Below are positions 1 through 7,524 of a DNA stretch of 64,000 bases, piece by piece. The notes under the pieces were generated by a model. It saw nothing but the letters and a program-made list of their open reading frames with translations. It was not told where the DNA came from and did not search any database. The stretch covers positions 62,001 through 126,000 of the forward strand of contig JBLXDU010000002.1 of assembly GCA_048263775.1 (NCBI GenBank). The letters are read 5' to 3'. Position numbers and translations under genes: made by a program. Numbering within the stretch: position 1 is the first letter of the stretch; every line of letters starts with the position of its first letter. The DNA comes from UBA1479 sp048263775. Its GTDB lineage: Bacteria > Pseudomonadota > Alphaproteobacteria > Rhodospirillales > Casp-alpha2.

Positions 1-1033
1 ATATCAAAATTGCGTCCTCCGCCGATCCCCGCCGCGATTGCAGCAGGGATCGGCGGCCTGGTTCGGGGGCCTCGAATAGAAAGAAGCCCAGGTTGCGGCC
101 CATGGTTTCCGTCAGGCGCCGGGGGCCGGCGGCCTTGAGAACGCGCTTCAATGCCGCCTCGGTCTTCGGCCCGATGATGCCGTCCTCGCGCAGGGCGGTG
201 AAGCCGCGCGGGCCGAGCAGAACCTTACCCAGGTCGTTGACCGTCATCTGCAGGCTCTCCCCTTCCTCGGTTGGAATATGCGGGCCGACGGCCGCGGGCT
301 CGCGAAACAACTCGGCGAATGAGGCAGACGTAACGTCACGAAGGCCCGATGCAGACGTTCCGTCGGCAAGGCCACGCAACGCAGCTTCGAAACTGCCGAG
401 GGCGAGGGCTTCCTCGATCTTCGGGGACCCCAGACGGGCCGCCGCCGTGCGCAGGGCGGCGCGGGTCTTGGGGCCCGGGTCGCCGTCATCGACAAGATCT
501 TGGAACATCGGGCCGTTGGTTGGGGCTGGGGCCATGGCGTCGCCGCCGCGGGCTTCCGTGACGGCTTGATTGAGGATGGTCAGGCCCCGTTGCAGAAAGC
601 GGACGGAATCGCGGGACCCCTGGGTTTCCGCAATGTCGGCGACGCGCTCGGCCAGGCGCCCAATGGCGAGGGACAGGTCCATACCGTCGGCCGTGCGGGC
701 GGGAACGGGGGCGGTGCTGACGGGACGACGCGCCGCCGGCGCCATCAGGCGGCCGGTTTCATCGGCCGCCGCCGGGCCGGTGCCGTAGGCATCGTCGTAG
801 AACGCGCGCTCGAAACGGTCCAGGGTTTCCTTCTCCGCCCCGGCGGGCAGGGCGAGCCGGCGTTGCGCAATCTGGCGGACCTCGGCCTCGGTCAGGTCGC
901 GGGGTGATTTGGCCAGGATGTCCTCCAGCCCGCCGTCGGCGCGGGTCAACTGGTCGATCAATGCCTGGCGGTCAAAGGCGGTGCGCGCGCCGCCGCCCCA
1001 GCGGGCAGGGCGCGCGGTCGGTTTCGCTGTCAT
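1..1033 (-). CDS. Peptidoglycan-binding-like protein, C-terminus cut off by window edge
   Basis: An open frame runs from an ATG at 1033 on the minus strand to the left edge, giving at least 344 codons without a stop. GGAG sits 8 bases before the ATG. Two segments resemble the peptidoglycan-binding-1 repeat: DGDPGPKTRAAL near residues 183-194 and DGIIGPKTEAALKRVL near 284-299, both with the GPKT turn typical of that fold. The rest is Ala/Arg-rich and unrecognised. No signal peptide is visible, so a cell-wall role is an inference from the repeats alone. The reverse strand of the same stretch carries several plus-strand open frames that I regard as shadows. The C-terminal part lies outside the window. 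Confidence 0.6.
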   Translation of the reverse strand, partial: MTAKPTARPARWGGGARTAFDRQALIDQLTRADGGLEDILAKSPRDLTEAEVRQIAQRRLALPAGAEKETLDRFERAFYDDAYGTGPAAADETGRLMAPAARRPVSTAPVPARTADGMDLSLAIGRLAERVADIAETQGSRDSVRFLQRGLTILNQAVTEARGGDAMAPAPTNGPMFQDLVDDGDPGPKTRAALRTAAARLGSPKIEEALALGSFEAALRGLADGTSASGLRDVTSASFAELFREPAAVGPHIPTEEGESLQMTVNDLGKVLLGPRGFTALREDGIIGPKTEAALKRVLKAAGPRRLTETMGRNLGFFLFEAPEPGRRSLLQSRRGSAEDAILI

Positions 1034-1223
1034 GGGAATGTCTCCGGAAGGAGGGCGCGCCCACCGGCCCCCCGCGGGCCAAAGCGGGGCCGGGCGGGCC
1101 GGATGGAATGAAGAAAAAGCCGAGAGGGCGGGCCGGTGCCGAAGCGCGGACACACCTCGCCCTGTCGATAGATGGACCCTACGCGAGGGTTATTAGTTAG
1201 TCAAGGAAAATAATCCGCATATG

Positions 1224-1260
1224 GGAATATGATGATTCCCGGAGCCGTGCCAAACGGCTC
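1224..1260 (-). terminator. Two small stem-loops after the SDR gene, weak terminator candidate
   Basis: Directly after the stop codon of the minus-strand SDR gene come two inverted repeats: GAGCCG/CGGCTC (1242-1247 and 1255-1260) and GGGAAT/ATTCCC (1224-1229 and 1236-1241). Only a short T-rich stretch follows further on, so intrinsic termination is possible but weak. Confidence 0.3.
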
Positions 1261-2140
1261 AGCCCTCCGCCGCCAGGATCGCGGCCAAGCCTTCGCGGTA
1301 GGTCGGGCAGGACAGCGCCGCACCCAGGTCATCCTTGATGCGCGCGTTGCTGACGATCCGGTTGTCGCGCCAGAAGCTGCGCGCCATGGGCGACATGGTC
1401 TCGGCGGCCTGATCGAAGGGTACGAGGTCCGGCGCCGGCAGGCCCAGGAGCTTGGCGCCATGGGCGATTACGTCGGCTTGGGCGGCGGGTTCATCGTCGC
1501 ACACGTTATAGGTCGCGCCAGGGTTCGGCCGCGCTATGGAGGCGCGCAGCACGGCGCCGATATCGGCGACATGGATGCGCGAAAACCGGTGCCCCGGCTT
1601 GTCGATGCGGCGCGCCGTGCCTTGGCGCAGTTGGTCGAGCACGCTGCGGCCCGGCCCGTAAATCCCGGCTAGGCGAAAGACATGGACCGGAAGGCCCGTG
1701 CGGCGGCCGAGATCAAGCCAAGCCGCCTCGGCGGCGGCGCGGTATTCGCCCCGGGGGGATGTCGGGGCGAGGGGGCTGTCTTCCGTCACCTCGGCGCCGC
1801 CCGTGTCGCCGTAAACCCCGGTGGTCGATAGATATCCGGCCCAGCGGATGTGTCCGGCGGCCTGTTCAAGGGCCGGGCCGACCTGAGTCAGCACGGGATC
1901 ACCTTCGGCGCTTGGCGGGATGGACATCAACAGGTGATCGGCGCGGGCAAGGGCCGCCGCCGCGGCAGTGTCCAGGGAGGCAGCACCATCGAACACATGG
2001 GCGTCGATTCCGCCTGCCCGCAGTTTCGCCTGCTTGCCCAGCGTGCGGCAGGTTCCGGCCACGGTCCAACCCTCGGCCATCAGGCCGCGGGCCAAAGTCT
2101 GGGCGCTGAAGCCCAATCCGAAACAGAACAGGTTGGTCAT
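1259..2140 (-). CDS. SDR-family NAD(P)-dependent epimerase/reductase, YeeZ-like
   Basis: A 293-residue cytoplasmic protein of the extended short-chain dehydrogenase/reductase superfamily. The N-terminus has the beta-alpha-beta nucleotide site GLGFSAQ (residues 8-14). Further on are the strand-end motif STTGVYGDTGG and a late segment resembling sugar-nucleotide epimerases (RLAGIYGPGRS, then NVCDDEP). The compact size and GxGxS-type turn resemble the E. coli YeeZ group of uncharacterised epimerases. The substrate cannot be predicted. It is divergent from the TPR gene at 2218, with a short shared upstream region. The ATG at 2140 is the only good Met start. Confidence 0.8.
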   Translation of the reverse strand: MTNLFCFGLGFSAQTLARGLMAEGWTVAGTCRTLGKQAKLRAGGIDAHVFDGAASLDTAAAAALARADHLLMSIPPSAEGDPVLTQVGPALEQAAGHIRWAGYLSTTGVYGDTGGAEVTEDSPLAPTSPRGEYRAAAEAAWLDLGRRTGLPVHVFRLAGIYGPGRSVLDQLRQGTARRIDKPGHRFSRIHVADIGAVLRASIARPNPGATYNVCDDEPAAQADVIAHGAKLLGLPAPDLVPFDQAAETMSPMARSFWRDNRIVSNARIKDDLGAALSCPTYREGLAAILAAEG

Positions 2141-2217
2141 GTGCGTGCGGCCCCGGTCGACAAGGGGGCGGAATGCCTCCTATAAGCAGGCTTGGTTATA
2201 ACCAGAGCCCGACCGTC

Positions 2218-3075
2218 ATGCCAGGGATCCCGCCCATTCATCGTTGCCGTGCCCTCCGCCCGCTTGCGGGATTGATGATGTGCCTGGCCGTCGGCCTGCC
2301 GTCCCTGCCGTCGGCGGCCCAGCAGGGACTGCTTGGGCAACCGTCCACGCAGACGGGGCCGCGTGTTAATTCAAAAGCCGCCCAGGCGGCGGAATACCAG
2401 AAATGCATGGCCCTGGCGCGCCGCAGGCCCCAGGACGGGTTCGAGATGGCGATCGGCTGGCGGTCGCTGGGTGGGGGTGATGCTGCCGACCATTGCGCGG
2501 CAGTTGCTCTGATCGAGCTTGAGCAATTTGGCGAAGCGGCCAAGCGCCTGGAGCGCCTTGCCCAGATTTCCATCGAGGAGCCGCCGGTCAAGGCCGGGCT
2601 GTACGATCAGGCGGGCCAGGCCTGGCTGCTGGAAGGCCGGCCCGAGGACGCGACACGGGCTTTTACCTCCGCCATCGCGCTCATGCCCGGTGATCCGGAC
2701 CTGCTGGTCGACCGGGCCCAGGCCTGGGCGGCGCGGGGCGATTACGACGCGGCGGACACGGACCTGAGTGCCGCGCTCAACCTATCGCCGTCGCGTGCCG
2801 ACGCCTATGCGCTCCGGGCCAGTGCCCGGCGTTTCCTGGATCGGGCGGCCGATGCGCTGGCTGACGCCAACACGGCGTTGGAAATCGATCCCGCGAACCC
2901 GGAGGCCCTTTTAGAGCGTGGAATCCTGCGGCGGCTGAAGGGCGATGACGCGGGGGCCCGGGCCGACTGGATGAAAATCCTGAATGCCATGCCCGACAGC
3001 GCGGCCGCCGGACCGGCGCGGCAGAACATCGAAAACATGGATGTGCGGCCTGACAGCGCGCCGCCGCGGCGCTAA
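2218..3075 (+). CDS. Exported TPR-repeat protein
   Basis: I place the start at the ATG at 2218 rather than 2173, because from there the first 35 residues form a signal peptide: a basic segment, then LAGLMMCLAVGLPSLPSAA ending near an Ala-X-Ala-type site before QQG. The mature protein holds about four tetratricopeptide repeats (roughly residues 100-250, for example the ALMPGDPDLLVDRAQAW and ALEIDPANPEALLERG units). TPRs mediate protein-protein contacts, so a periplasmic scaffold or assembly role is likely; the partner is unknown. The last four bases overlap the convergent GST gene. No enzymatic domain is visible. Confidence 0.75.
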   Translation: MPGIPPIHRCRALRPLAGLMMCLAVGLPSLPSAAQQGLLGQPSTQTGPRVNSKAAQAAEYQKCMALARRRPQDGFEMAIGWRSLGGGDAADHCAAVALIELEQFGEAAKRLERLAQISIEEPPVKAGLYDQAGQAWLLEGRPEDATRAFTSAIALMPGDPDLLVDRAQAWAARGDYDAADTDLSAALNLSPSRADAYALRASARRFLDRAADALADANTALEIDPANPEALLERGILRRLKGDDAGARADWMKILNAMPDSAAAGPARQNIENMDVRPDSAPPRR

Positions 3076-3740
3076 AAATCCAAATCCGCGTAATGGCGGG
3101 GCGGCGGAAAGCCGGGCATGCGGTCGGACAGCACGGACCGCATGCTGGGCCGTGACTTGACCCGGGCATACCAGTCGCGGGCCTCCGGGTGATCTTCCCA
3201 GGGCACGTCGCCCAGATAGTCGACGCAGGACAGATGCGCCGCCGCCGCTACGTCGGCCATGGAAAAATCATCCCCGGCCAGCCAGCGCCGCCGCTCCACC
3301 AGGAACGACACGTAGTTCAGATGCATGTGGATGTTGGCGTGCCCGGCACGGATCCGCGCGCCCTTGGGCTCACCCTGGCCAAGAAAGCGCTTCAGCAGCT
3401 TTTCGCCGACCAGATTATCCGTGACCTCGCGATTGAATTTTTCATCGAACCAGTTGGTCAGGCGGCGGACCTCGGCCCGGATCACCGGCGTGCGGCCGAT
3501 CAGAGGCGGGTCATCATGGACTTCGTCCAGGAATTCGCAGATCACATCGGCCCCGGAAATCGCCGTGCCGTCGATCTCCACCAGCACCGGCACGGTTCCG
3601 GCAGGGTTAAGCGCCAGGAACTCCTCGCGGCGTTCCCAGATGTTCTCGATCCGGAGCTCGTGCTCAAGCCGCTTTTCGCCCAGGAAGATTCGGGCCTTCC
3701 GGCAAAAAGGCGACATCCACAGATGATAAAGCGTGCGCAT
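3072..3740 (-). CDS. Glutathione S-transferase family protein
   Basis: A 222-residue protein with an N-terminal thioredoxin-like GST domain. It has the SPFC active-site region at residues 10-13, NPAGTVPVL carrying the cis-proline near residue 50, and the SGADVICEFL glutathione-contact helix near residue 62. An all-helical C-terminal domain follows, with the folding motif FSMADVAAAAHL near 160. The ATG at 3740 is chosen because GGAGAAACCACC precedes it; the frame is open further upstream but has no ribosome site there. The substrate is unknown. Members of this family conjugate or reduce substrates with glutathione in the cytoplasm. It ends four bases inside the convergent TPR gene. Confidence 0.85.
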   Translation of the reverse strand: MRTLYHLWMSPFCRKARIFLGEKRLEHELRIENIWERREEFLALNPAGTVPVLVEIDGTAISGADVICEFLDEVHDDPPLIGRTPVIRAEVRRLTNWFDEKFNREVTDNLVGEKLLKRFLGQGEPKGARIRAGHANIHMHLNYVSFLVERRRWLAGDDFSMADVAAAAHLSCVDYLGDVPWEDHPEARDWYARVKSRPSMRSVLSDRMPGFPPPRHYADLDF

Positions 3741-3846
3741 GGTGGTTTCTCCTACACCGCTTTCCGGCGAATGGGAACGCCCCAGTTGGCGGGTCGCTCG
3801 CGAAACCCTCGCGAAGATGTGACGGCCCTGCCCCGCCTTCGCCTTA

Positions 3847-3874
3847 TTGGGTGGGCACCTTCCCGGCTTATACT
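3847..3874 (+). promoter_or_regulatory. Predicted sigma-70 promoter for msrPQ
   Basis: TTGGGT (3847-3852), a 16-base spacer and TATACT (3869-3874) lie about 90 bases before the msrP start, in the divergent gap with the GST gene. The match was made by eye. Confidence 0.45.
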
Positions 3875-3965
3875 CTTCGCGGAACCATAAAGACCGCATG
3901 ACCCCGGCCCGGCGATCCTATTGCGCGCCGGATATCGACGCAGACGAACCGGAAGGAATCCCGCC

Positions 3966-4961
3966 ATGATCATCCGCCAGCGCCCCCGCCATCCCATCTC
4001 GTCCAGCGAGATCACGCCGAAAAGCGTGTTCGAAGACCGCCGCAGGGTGCTCAAGACGCTCGGCTTCGGGGGGCTTGCGGCGACCATGCCCATGTGGCTT
4101 CCGAACCAGGCCGCCGCGGCCTGGCGCCCGGCCGAGGGCAAGGCGCTTTCCGGCGTGCCGCATCCGAAATACAACGCCCAGGTCCTGGGCCAGGAACCGG
4201 CGTCGTTCGAGGTCGTCAGCACCTACAACAACTTCTATGAATTCGGCGTCGGCAAGGGCGACCCGGCGGAAAACGCCGGAAATTTCAAGACCACGCCCTG
4301 GACCATCAAGGTCGAGGGGGCGGTGGAAAAGCCCGGCACCTACGACATTGACGACCTGATCAAGGCCGAGGACATTGAGGACCGGGTCTACCGATTCCGC
4401 TGCGTCGAAGCCTGGTCGATGGTCGTGCCCTGGTTGGGCGTGCCGCTTGCCAAAGTGATCCAGCGTCTGAACCCCACATCGAAAGCCAAGTACGTCTATT
4501 TCGAAACCGTGTTCGACCCGGACCAGATGCCGGGGCAACGTCGGCCGTATCTGGAATGGCCTTATAAGGAAGGCCTGCGCATGGACGAGGCCATGAATCC
4601 GCTGACTCTGTTGGCGGTCGGTGTGCACGGCCAGGTCATGCCCAACCAGAACGGTGCCCCCATTCGCCTGATCGTGCCGTGGAAGTACGGGTTCAAATCC
4701 ATCAAGTCGATCGCGCTCATGCGCTTCGTCGAGAAAGAGCCGCCGACCTCCTGGTCCATCGCCAACGGTCGCGAGTACGGTTTCTATTCCAACGTGAATC
4801 CCAACGTCAGCCATCCGCGCTGGAGCCAGGCCACGGAAAAGAAGATCGGCCTGAACAACATCTTCGGCCTGCCGATCCGCCAGCCGACCTTGATGTTCAA
4901 CGGCTACGAGGACGAGGTCGCAAGCCTTTATACAGGCATGGATCTCAAGAAATTCTTTTAG
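3966..4961 (+). CDS. msrP: Protein-methionine-sulfoxide reductase catalytic subunit MsrP (YedY)
   Basis: A 331-residue periplasmic molybdopterin enzyme that reduces methionine sulfoxide in oxidised envelope proteins; E. coli MsrP has 334 residues. The N-terminus carries a twin-arginine export signal (RRRVLKTLGFGG, residues 25-36). The sulfite-oxidase-type fold is seen at YRFRCVEAWSMVVPW, where Cys146 is the expected Mo ligand. ATG 3966 is preceded by GGAAGGAATC; the frame extends upstream without a ribosome site. The gene for its membrane electron donor, msrQ, follows after 59 bases on the same strand, so the two very likely form one operon driven from the promoter near 3850. Confidence 0.96.
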   Translation: MIIRQRPRHPISSSEITPKSVFEDRRRVLKTLGFGGLAATMPMWLPNQAAAAWRPAEGKALSGVPHPKYNAQVLGQEPASFEVVSTYNNFYEFGVGKGDPAENAGNFKTTPWTIKVEGAVEKPGTYDIDDLIKAEDIEDRVYRFRCVEAWSMVVPWLGVPLAKVIQRLNPTSKAKYVYFETVFDPDQMPGQRRPYLEWPYKEGLRMDEAMNPLTLLAVGVHGQVMPNQNGAPIRLIVPWKYGFKSIKSIALMRFVEKEPPTSWSIANGREYGFYSNVNPNVSHPRWSQATEKKIGLNNIFGLPIRQPTLMFNGYEDEVASLYTGMDLKKFF

Positions 4962-5020
4962 GTCTGCGTGCGGACCGCCCGCCGGTGCCCAATCGGTGCC
5001 GGCCGCGTTAGGATGGCGTC

Positions 5021-5656
5021 ATGAACAAGGAAGTCCGTCTTAACTGGGTCCTCAAACCCCTGGTCCATGCGGCCGCGCTGGGCCCACTCGTCTGGCTGGT
5101 CTGGCTCGGCCTGGACGGACAGTTCGGGCCAAACCCGGCGGAATTCATCAACCGTTACACGGGCGATTGGGCCATCCGCTTTCTGCTGATCGCCCTTGCC
5201 GTGACGCCGGTTCGGGGGATCACGGGGCTGGCCGTGGTCATGCGCTTTCGCCGCATGCTTGGTCTTTACGCGTTCTTCTATGCTCTCCTGCATGTCTCAA
5301 GCTACGTGGCGCTCGATCAGTATTTCGCCTGGGCCGCAATCTGGCAGGACATCCTGAAACGCAATTACATCACCGTCGGCATGCTGGGGCTGGTGATCCT
5401 GATGGTCCTTGCCGTTACCTCGCCCAAAGCCATGGTCAAGAAAATGGGCGGGCGCAATTGGCAGCGCCTGCACAAGCTGGTCTACGTCGCGGCCATCGCT
5501 GCGCCGGTTCATTTCTTTATGATGCGCAAGGGATTCCAGATCGAACCCCTGATCTATGGTGGGATCGCAGGTCTGCTGCTCGCCTATCGCGCTGTCGCCT
5601 GGATAAAGATACGGATGCGGTCGCGCGCCGCCCGGGCGGACGTTCAGGCGGCCTGA
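5021..5656 (+). CDS. msrQ: Heme-binding membrane subunit MsrQ (YedZ)
   Basis: A 211-residue integral membrane protein, the same length as E. coli MsrQ. It belongs to the ferric-reductase-like transmembrane family and passes electrons from the quinone pool or flavin to MsrP. About six membrane segments are visible. Conserved histidines in YALLHVSSYVALDQYF and LHKLVYVAAIAAPVHFF are the likely heme ligands, and WQRLHKLVY is the family hallmark. AGGA sits 8 bases before the ATG. It is placed directly after msrP, as in most proteobacteria, which strengthens both calls. Confidence 0.95.
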   Translation: MNKEVRLNWVLKPLVHAAALGPLVWLVWLGLDGQFGPNPAEFINRYTGDWAIRFLLIALAVTPVRGITGLAVVMRFRRMLGLYAFFYALLHVSSYVALDQYFAWAAIWQDILKRNYITVGMLGLVILMVLAVTSPKAMVKKMGGRNWQRLHKLVYVAAIAAPVHFFMMRKGFQIEPLIYGGIAGLLLAYRAVAWIKIRMRSRAARADVQAA

Positions 5657-5686
5657 CCGCCGCAGTGTGTTTCTATCCGGCCGTTT

Positions 5687-6631
5687 CTAATTGAGGCTCT
5701 GATGGATCAGATCGATCCACATGGCCTGGGAAATGAACGGCCATTCCCATTTTTTCCACTGCTCGGGGAAACCCTGGGCCTGAATGGCCTTCAGGTCCTT
5801 GCCCTCCATGACGGCGCTCTGCACGAACATTGTCGTCGATGTCAGCATGTCCAGATAGGCCTCGAGGTCGGCCATGGTCGCCAAGGGGCCGTGTCCGGGA
5901 ATGATCTTGGCATCGGCCGGGAAACGACCGGTGATGTCGCGGATGTTGCGCGCCAAGGTGAGGGCACTGCCGCCATGGGCCACGTCGACGAAGGGGAACA
6001 TGCCGTTGAAGAACAGGTCCCCCAGATGCAGGACGTTGGACGTCTTGAAATAGACCACCGTGTCGCCATCCGTATGACCGCCCGGCAGATGGAGAAGCTG
6101 GATTTCCTCGCCGTTGAAATGAACCGTCATGCGGTCGTTGTAGGTGACGTCAGGCAGGGCTTCGGGCGGCGATGCGGGGATCGTCTTGCCCAGGGCCTTG
6201 AAGTCCTGATCCATGGCCATGTGCTTGCGCACGTTGTCATGGGCGATGATGACCGCCTCGGCAAAACGCTTGTTGCCGCCCGTATGGTCGAAATGCCAAT
6301 GGGTGTTGAGCACGAATTTGGGCGTCCCGCCGCCGAACGGTTTGAGCGCTGCCGTTAGCTTCTCCGAAAACGCTTCCAGCTTGTCATCGACGATCAGCAG
6401 GCCGTCCGGCCCCGGCAGAACCGCGACGTTGCCGCCGGAAAATCCGCCGACCCCTATCAGCATGGTGATCTTGCCGGCGACCGGTTGGGCGCCGATTGTG
6501 ATTTCCGAAGTCTTGGCCTGCGCGACATCGATGTTGTGATTGTGCCCTGCCCCGGCCGCGGCGGGCCCGGCGCTGACCGCCAGCCCGACAGCCAGAAGGC
6601 AGGCGCGCATGAGGGGCTTGTGCCTCATCAT
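5687..6631 (-). CDS. Secreted metallo-beta-lactamase-fold hydrolase
   Basis: About 314 residues from the ATG at 6631, which has GGGGAG seven bases upstream; upstream in-frame ATGs at 6637 and 6646 have poorer spacing. A signal peptide follows (MRACLLAVGLAVSAGPAAAG). The metal site HWHFDH lies near residues 111-116, with later ligands in LPGGHTDGDT, HLGDLFFNG and IPGHGPLA, all expected of the MBL hydrolase fold with two zinc ions. Substrates in this superfamily range from thioesters to beta-lactams and cannot be assigned here. The neighbours give no functional clue. It converges on msrQ with a 30-base gap. Confidence 0.85.
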   Translation of the reverse strand: MMRHKPLMRACLLAVGLAVSAGPAAAGAGHNHNIDVAQAKTSEITIGAQPVAGKITMLIGVGGFSGGNVAVLPGPDGLLIVDDKLEAFSEKLTAALKPFGGGTPKFVLNTHWHFDHTGGNKRFAEAVIIAHDNVRKHMAMDQDFKALGKTIPASPPEALPDVTYNDRMTVHFNGEEIQLLHLPGGHTDGDTVVYFKTSNVLHLGDLFFNGMFPFVDVAHGGSALTLARNIRDITGRFPADAKIIPGHGPLATMADLEAYLDMLTSTTMFVQSAVMEGKDLKAIQAQGFPEQWKKWEWPFISQAMWIDLIHQSLN

Positions 6632-6650
6632 CACCATTCTCCCCATGGAT

Positions 6651-6713
6651 ATTATAATTTCCCGAATGGTGCCGGGGCGCGCGTGATTAGGCAACCCCAC
6701 GTGCGATGGGGTT
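6651..6713 (-). promoter_or_regulatory. Promoter and operator-like palindrome for the MBL-fold gene
   Basis: On the minus strand a perfect TATAAT lies at 6656-6651 with no recognisable -35. The predicted transcript would start near 6644, just before the ribosome site. An inverted repeat AACCCCA-N7-TGGGGTT spans 6693-6713, centred roughly 60 bases upstream of that start. This is where an activator commonly compensates for a missing -35. Confidence 0.45.
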
Positions 6714-6753
6714 AAAAATGCCCCTGGTGGGCGTGCCTATGAGGCCGTGAAAC

Positions 6754-6795
6754 TGGGAAAATTTTTCCCGGTTAGGCATAATTTTCCCAATTGGG
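6754..6795. repeat. Cluster of short AT-centred palindromes
   Basis: GGGAAAATTTTTCCC (6755-6769) and CCCAATTGGG (6786-6795) lie between the end of the orphan gene at 6866 and the MBL promoter. The intergenic region is AT-rich compared with its surroundings. The pairs could be protein-binding sites or transcript ends; neither has a clear T-run in the right place. Confidence 0.4.
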
Positions 6796-6865
6796 CGGCA
6801 ATTGATTCCGGCCAGCCAGTCATGGACGCCGGGGGTGGGCCGGCACCTCTTGGCAGTTTTGGGAC

Positions 6866-7390
6866 TTATTTATCGTCCTTTGATTCGTCGGCGACGGCCG
6901 CCGGGTCATCGTCCAGGGCATCCCGGGCTTCCATCGCAGCCAGCAGAACCGACCCTGCGCTGCCCGTTCCGCTGGTGTCGGAGATGTCGCGGGCCAAGTC
7001 CGGCGCATCGCCAAGGAGGCCGGGCTTGTCATTCTCTAATTCGGCGCTGGCCTGCATGCGGCGCTGAATTTCCTGGGCGATCAGGTCCTCGATGGCTGCC
7101 CGCTGTTCAGCTGGCATTTTCTCCAAATCTTCCTCGGAAAGACCCATGCGGTTGAGAATTTTTTCGCGCAGCTCTTCCCTCTTCCGTTCCTCGACTTCTT
7201 TCGCGTAGGCGGTGAAACCCTTCTCGCGGACGATGTCCAGGTCGGTCTTGGGCAGGCCGGTTTCGTCGCCACCCTGGGGCGCGACGGAGGCGGCCATCAT
7301 CTCGGCGAAGGAACCGGACCCCGCATCGGCTGCCGTCGGCTTGTTGGTGTTTTGCGGAAACAGGATGTTGGCGACGTTGTCGATTTTCAT
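6866..7390 (-). CDS. Conserved hypothetical protein under sigma-54-type promoter
   Basis: A 174-residue acidic, largely helical soluble protein; no signal peptide or membrane segment. ATG 7390 is preceded by AGGAGAGCAATC, a strong ribosome site. The centre (about residues 50-120) is a charged helix-rich block with GLSEEDLEKMPAEQRAAIE followed by an EIQRRM helix. I remember similar blocks in uncharacterised alphaproteobacterial proteins, but I cannot name a domain. The C-terminus is Asp-rich and probably disordered. A consensus -24/-12 element lies 55 bases upstream, which points to RpoN control. In this group that often means flagellar or nitrogen-related genes, but no such genes are in the window. 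Confidence 0.75.
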   Translation of the reverse strand: MKIDNVANILFPQNTNKPTAADAGSGSFAEMMAASVAPQGGDETGLPKTDLDIVREKGFTAYAKEVEERKREELREKILNRMGLSEEDLEKMPAEQRAAIEDLIAQEIQRRMQASAELENDKPGLLGDAPDLARDISDTSGTGSAGSVLLAAMEARDALDDDPAAVADESKDDK

Positions 7391-7444
7391 GATTGCTCTC
7401 CTCTGCTTTTGCCCGCGCGCGAGCGGTCCCCACGAAAATTTCGT

Positions 7445-7460
7445 AGCAAAGGCCGTGCCA
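7445..7460 (-). promoter_or_regulatory. Sigma-54 (RpoN) -24/-12 promoter
   Basis: The minus strand reads TGGCACG-GCCT-TTGCT (7460 to 7445). This fits the RpoN consensus TGGCACG-N4-TTGCW at every fixed base, with the GG and GC doublets 12 bases apart. It sits in the 134-base gap between polA and the orphan gene, with a T-rich tract on its upstream side. Confidence 0.75.
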
Positions 7461-7524
7461 TAAAATGAAGAAAAGGTAAAAGCGTGCAGCGGAGGGGACG
7501 CAGCGAGGGCGAGGCTGTCCCCGC

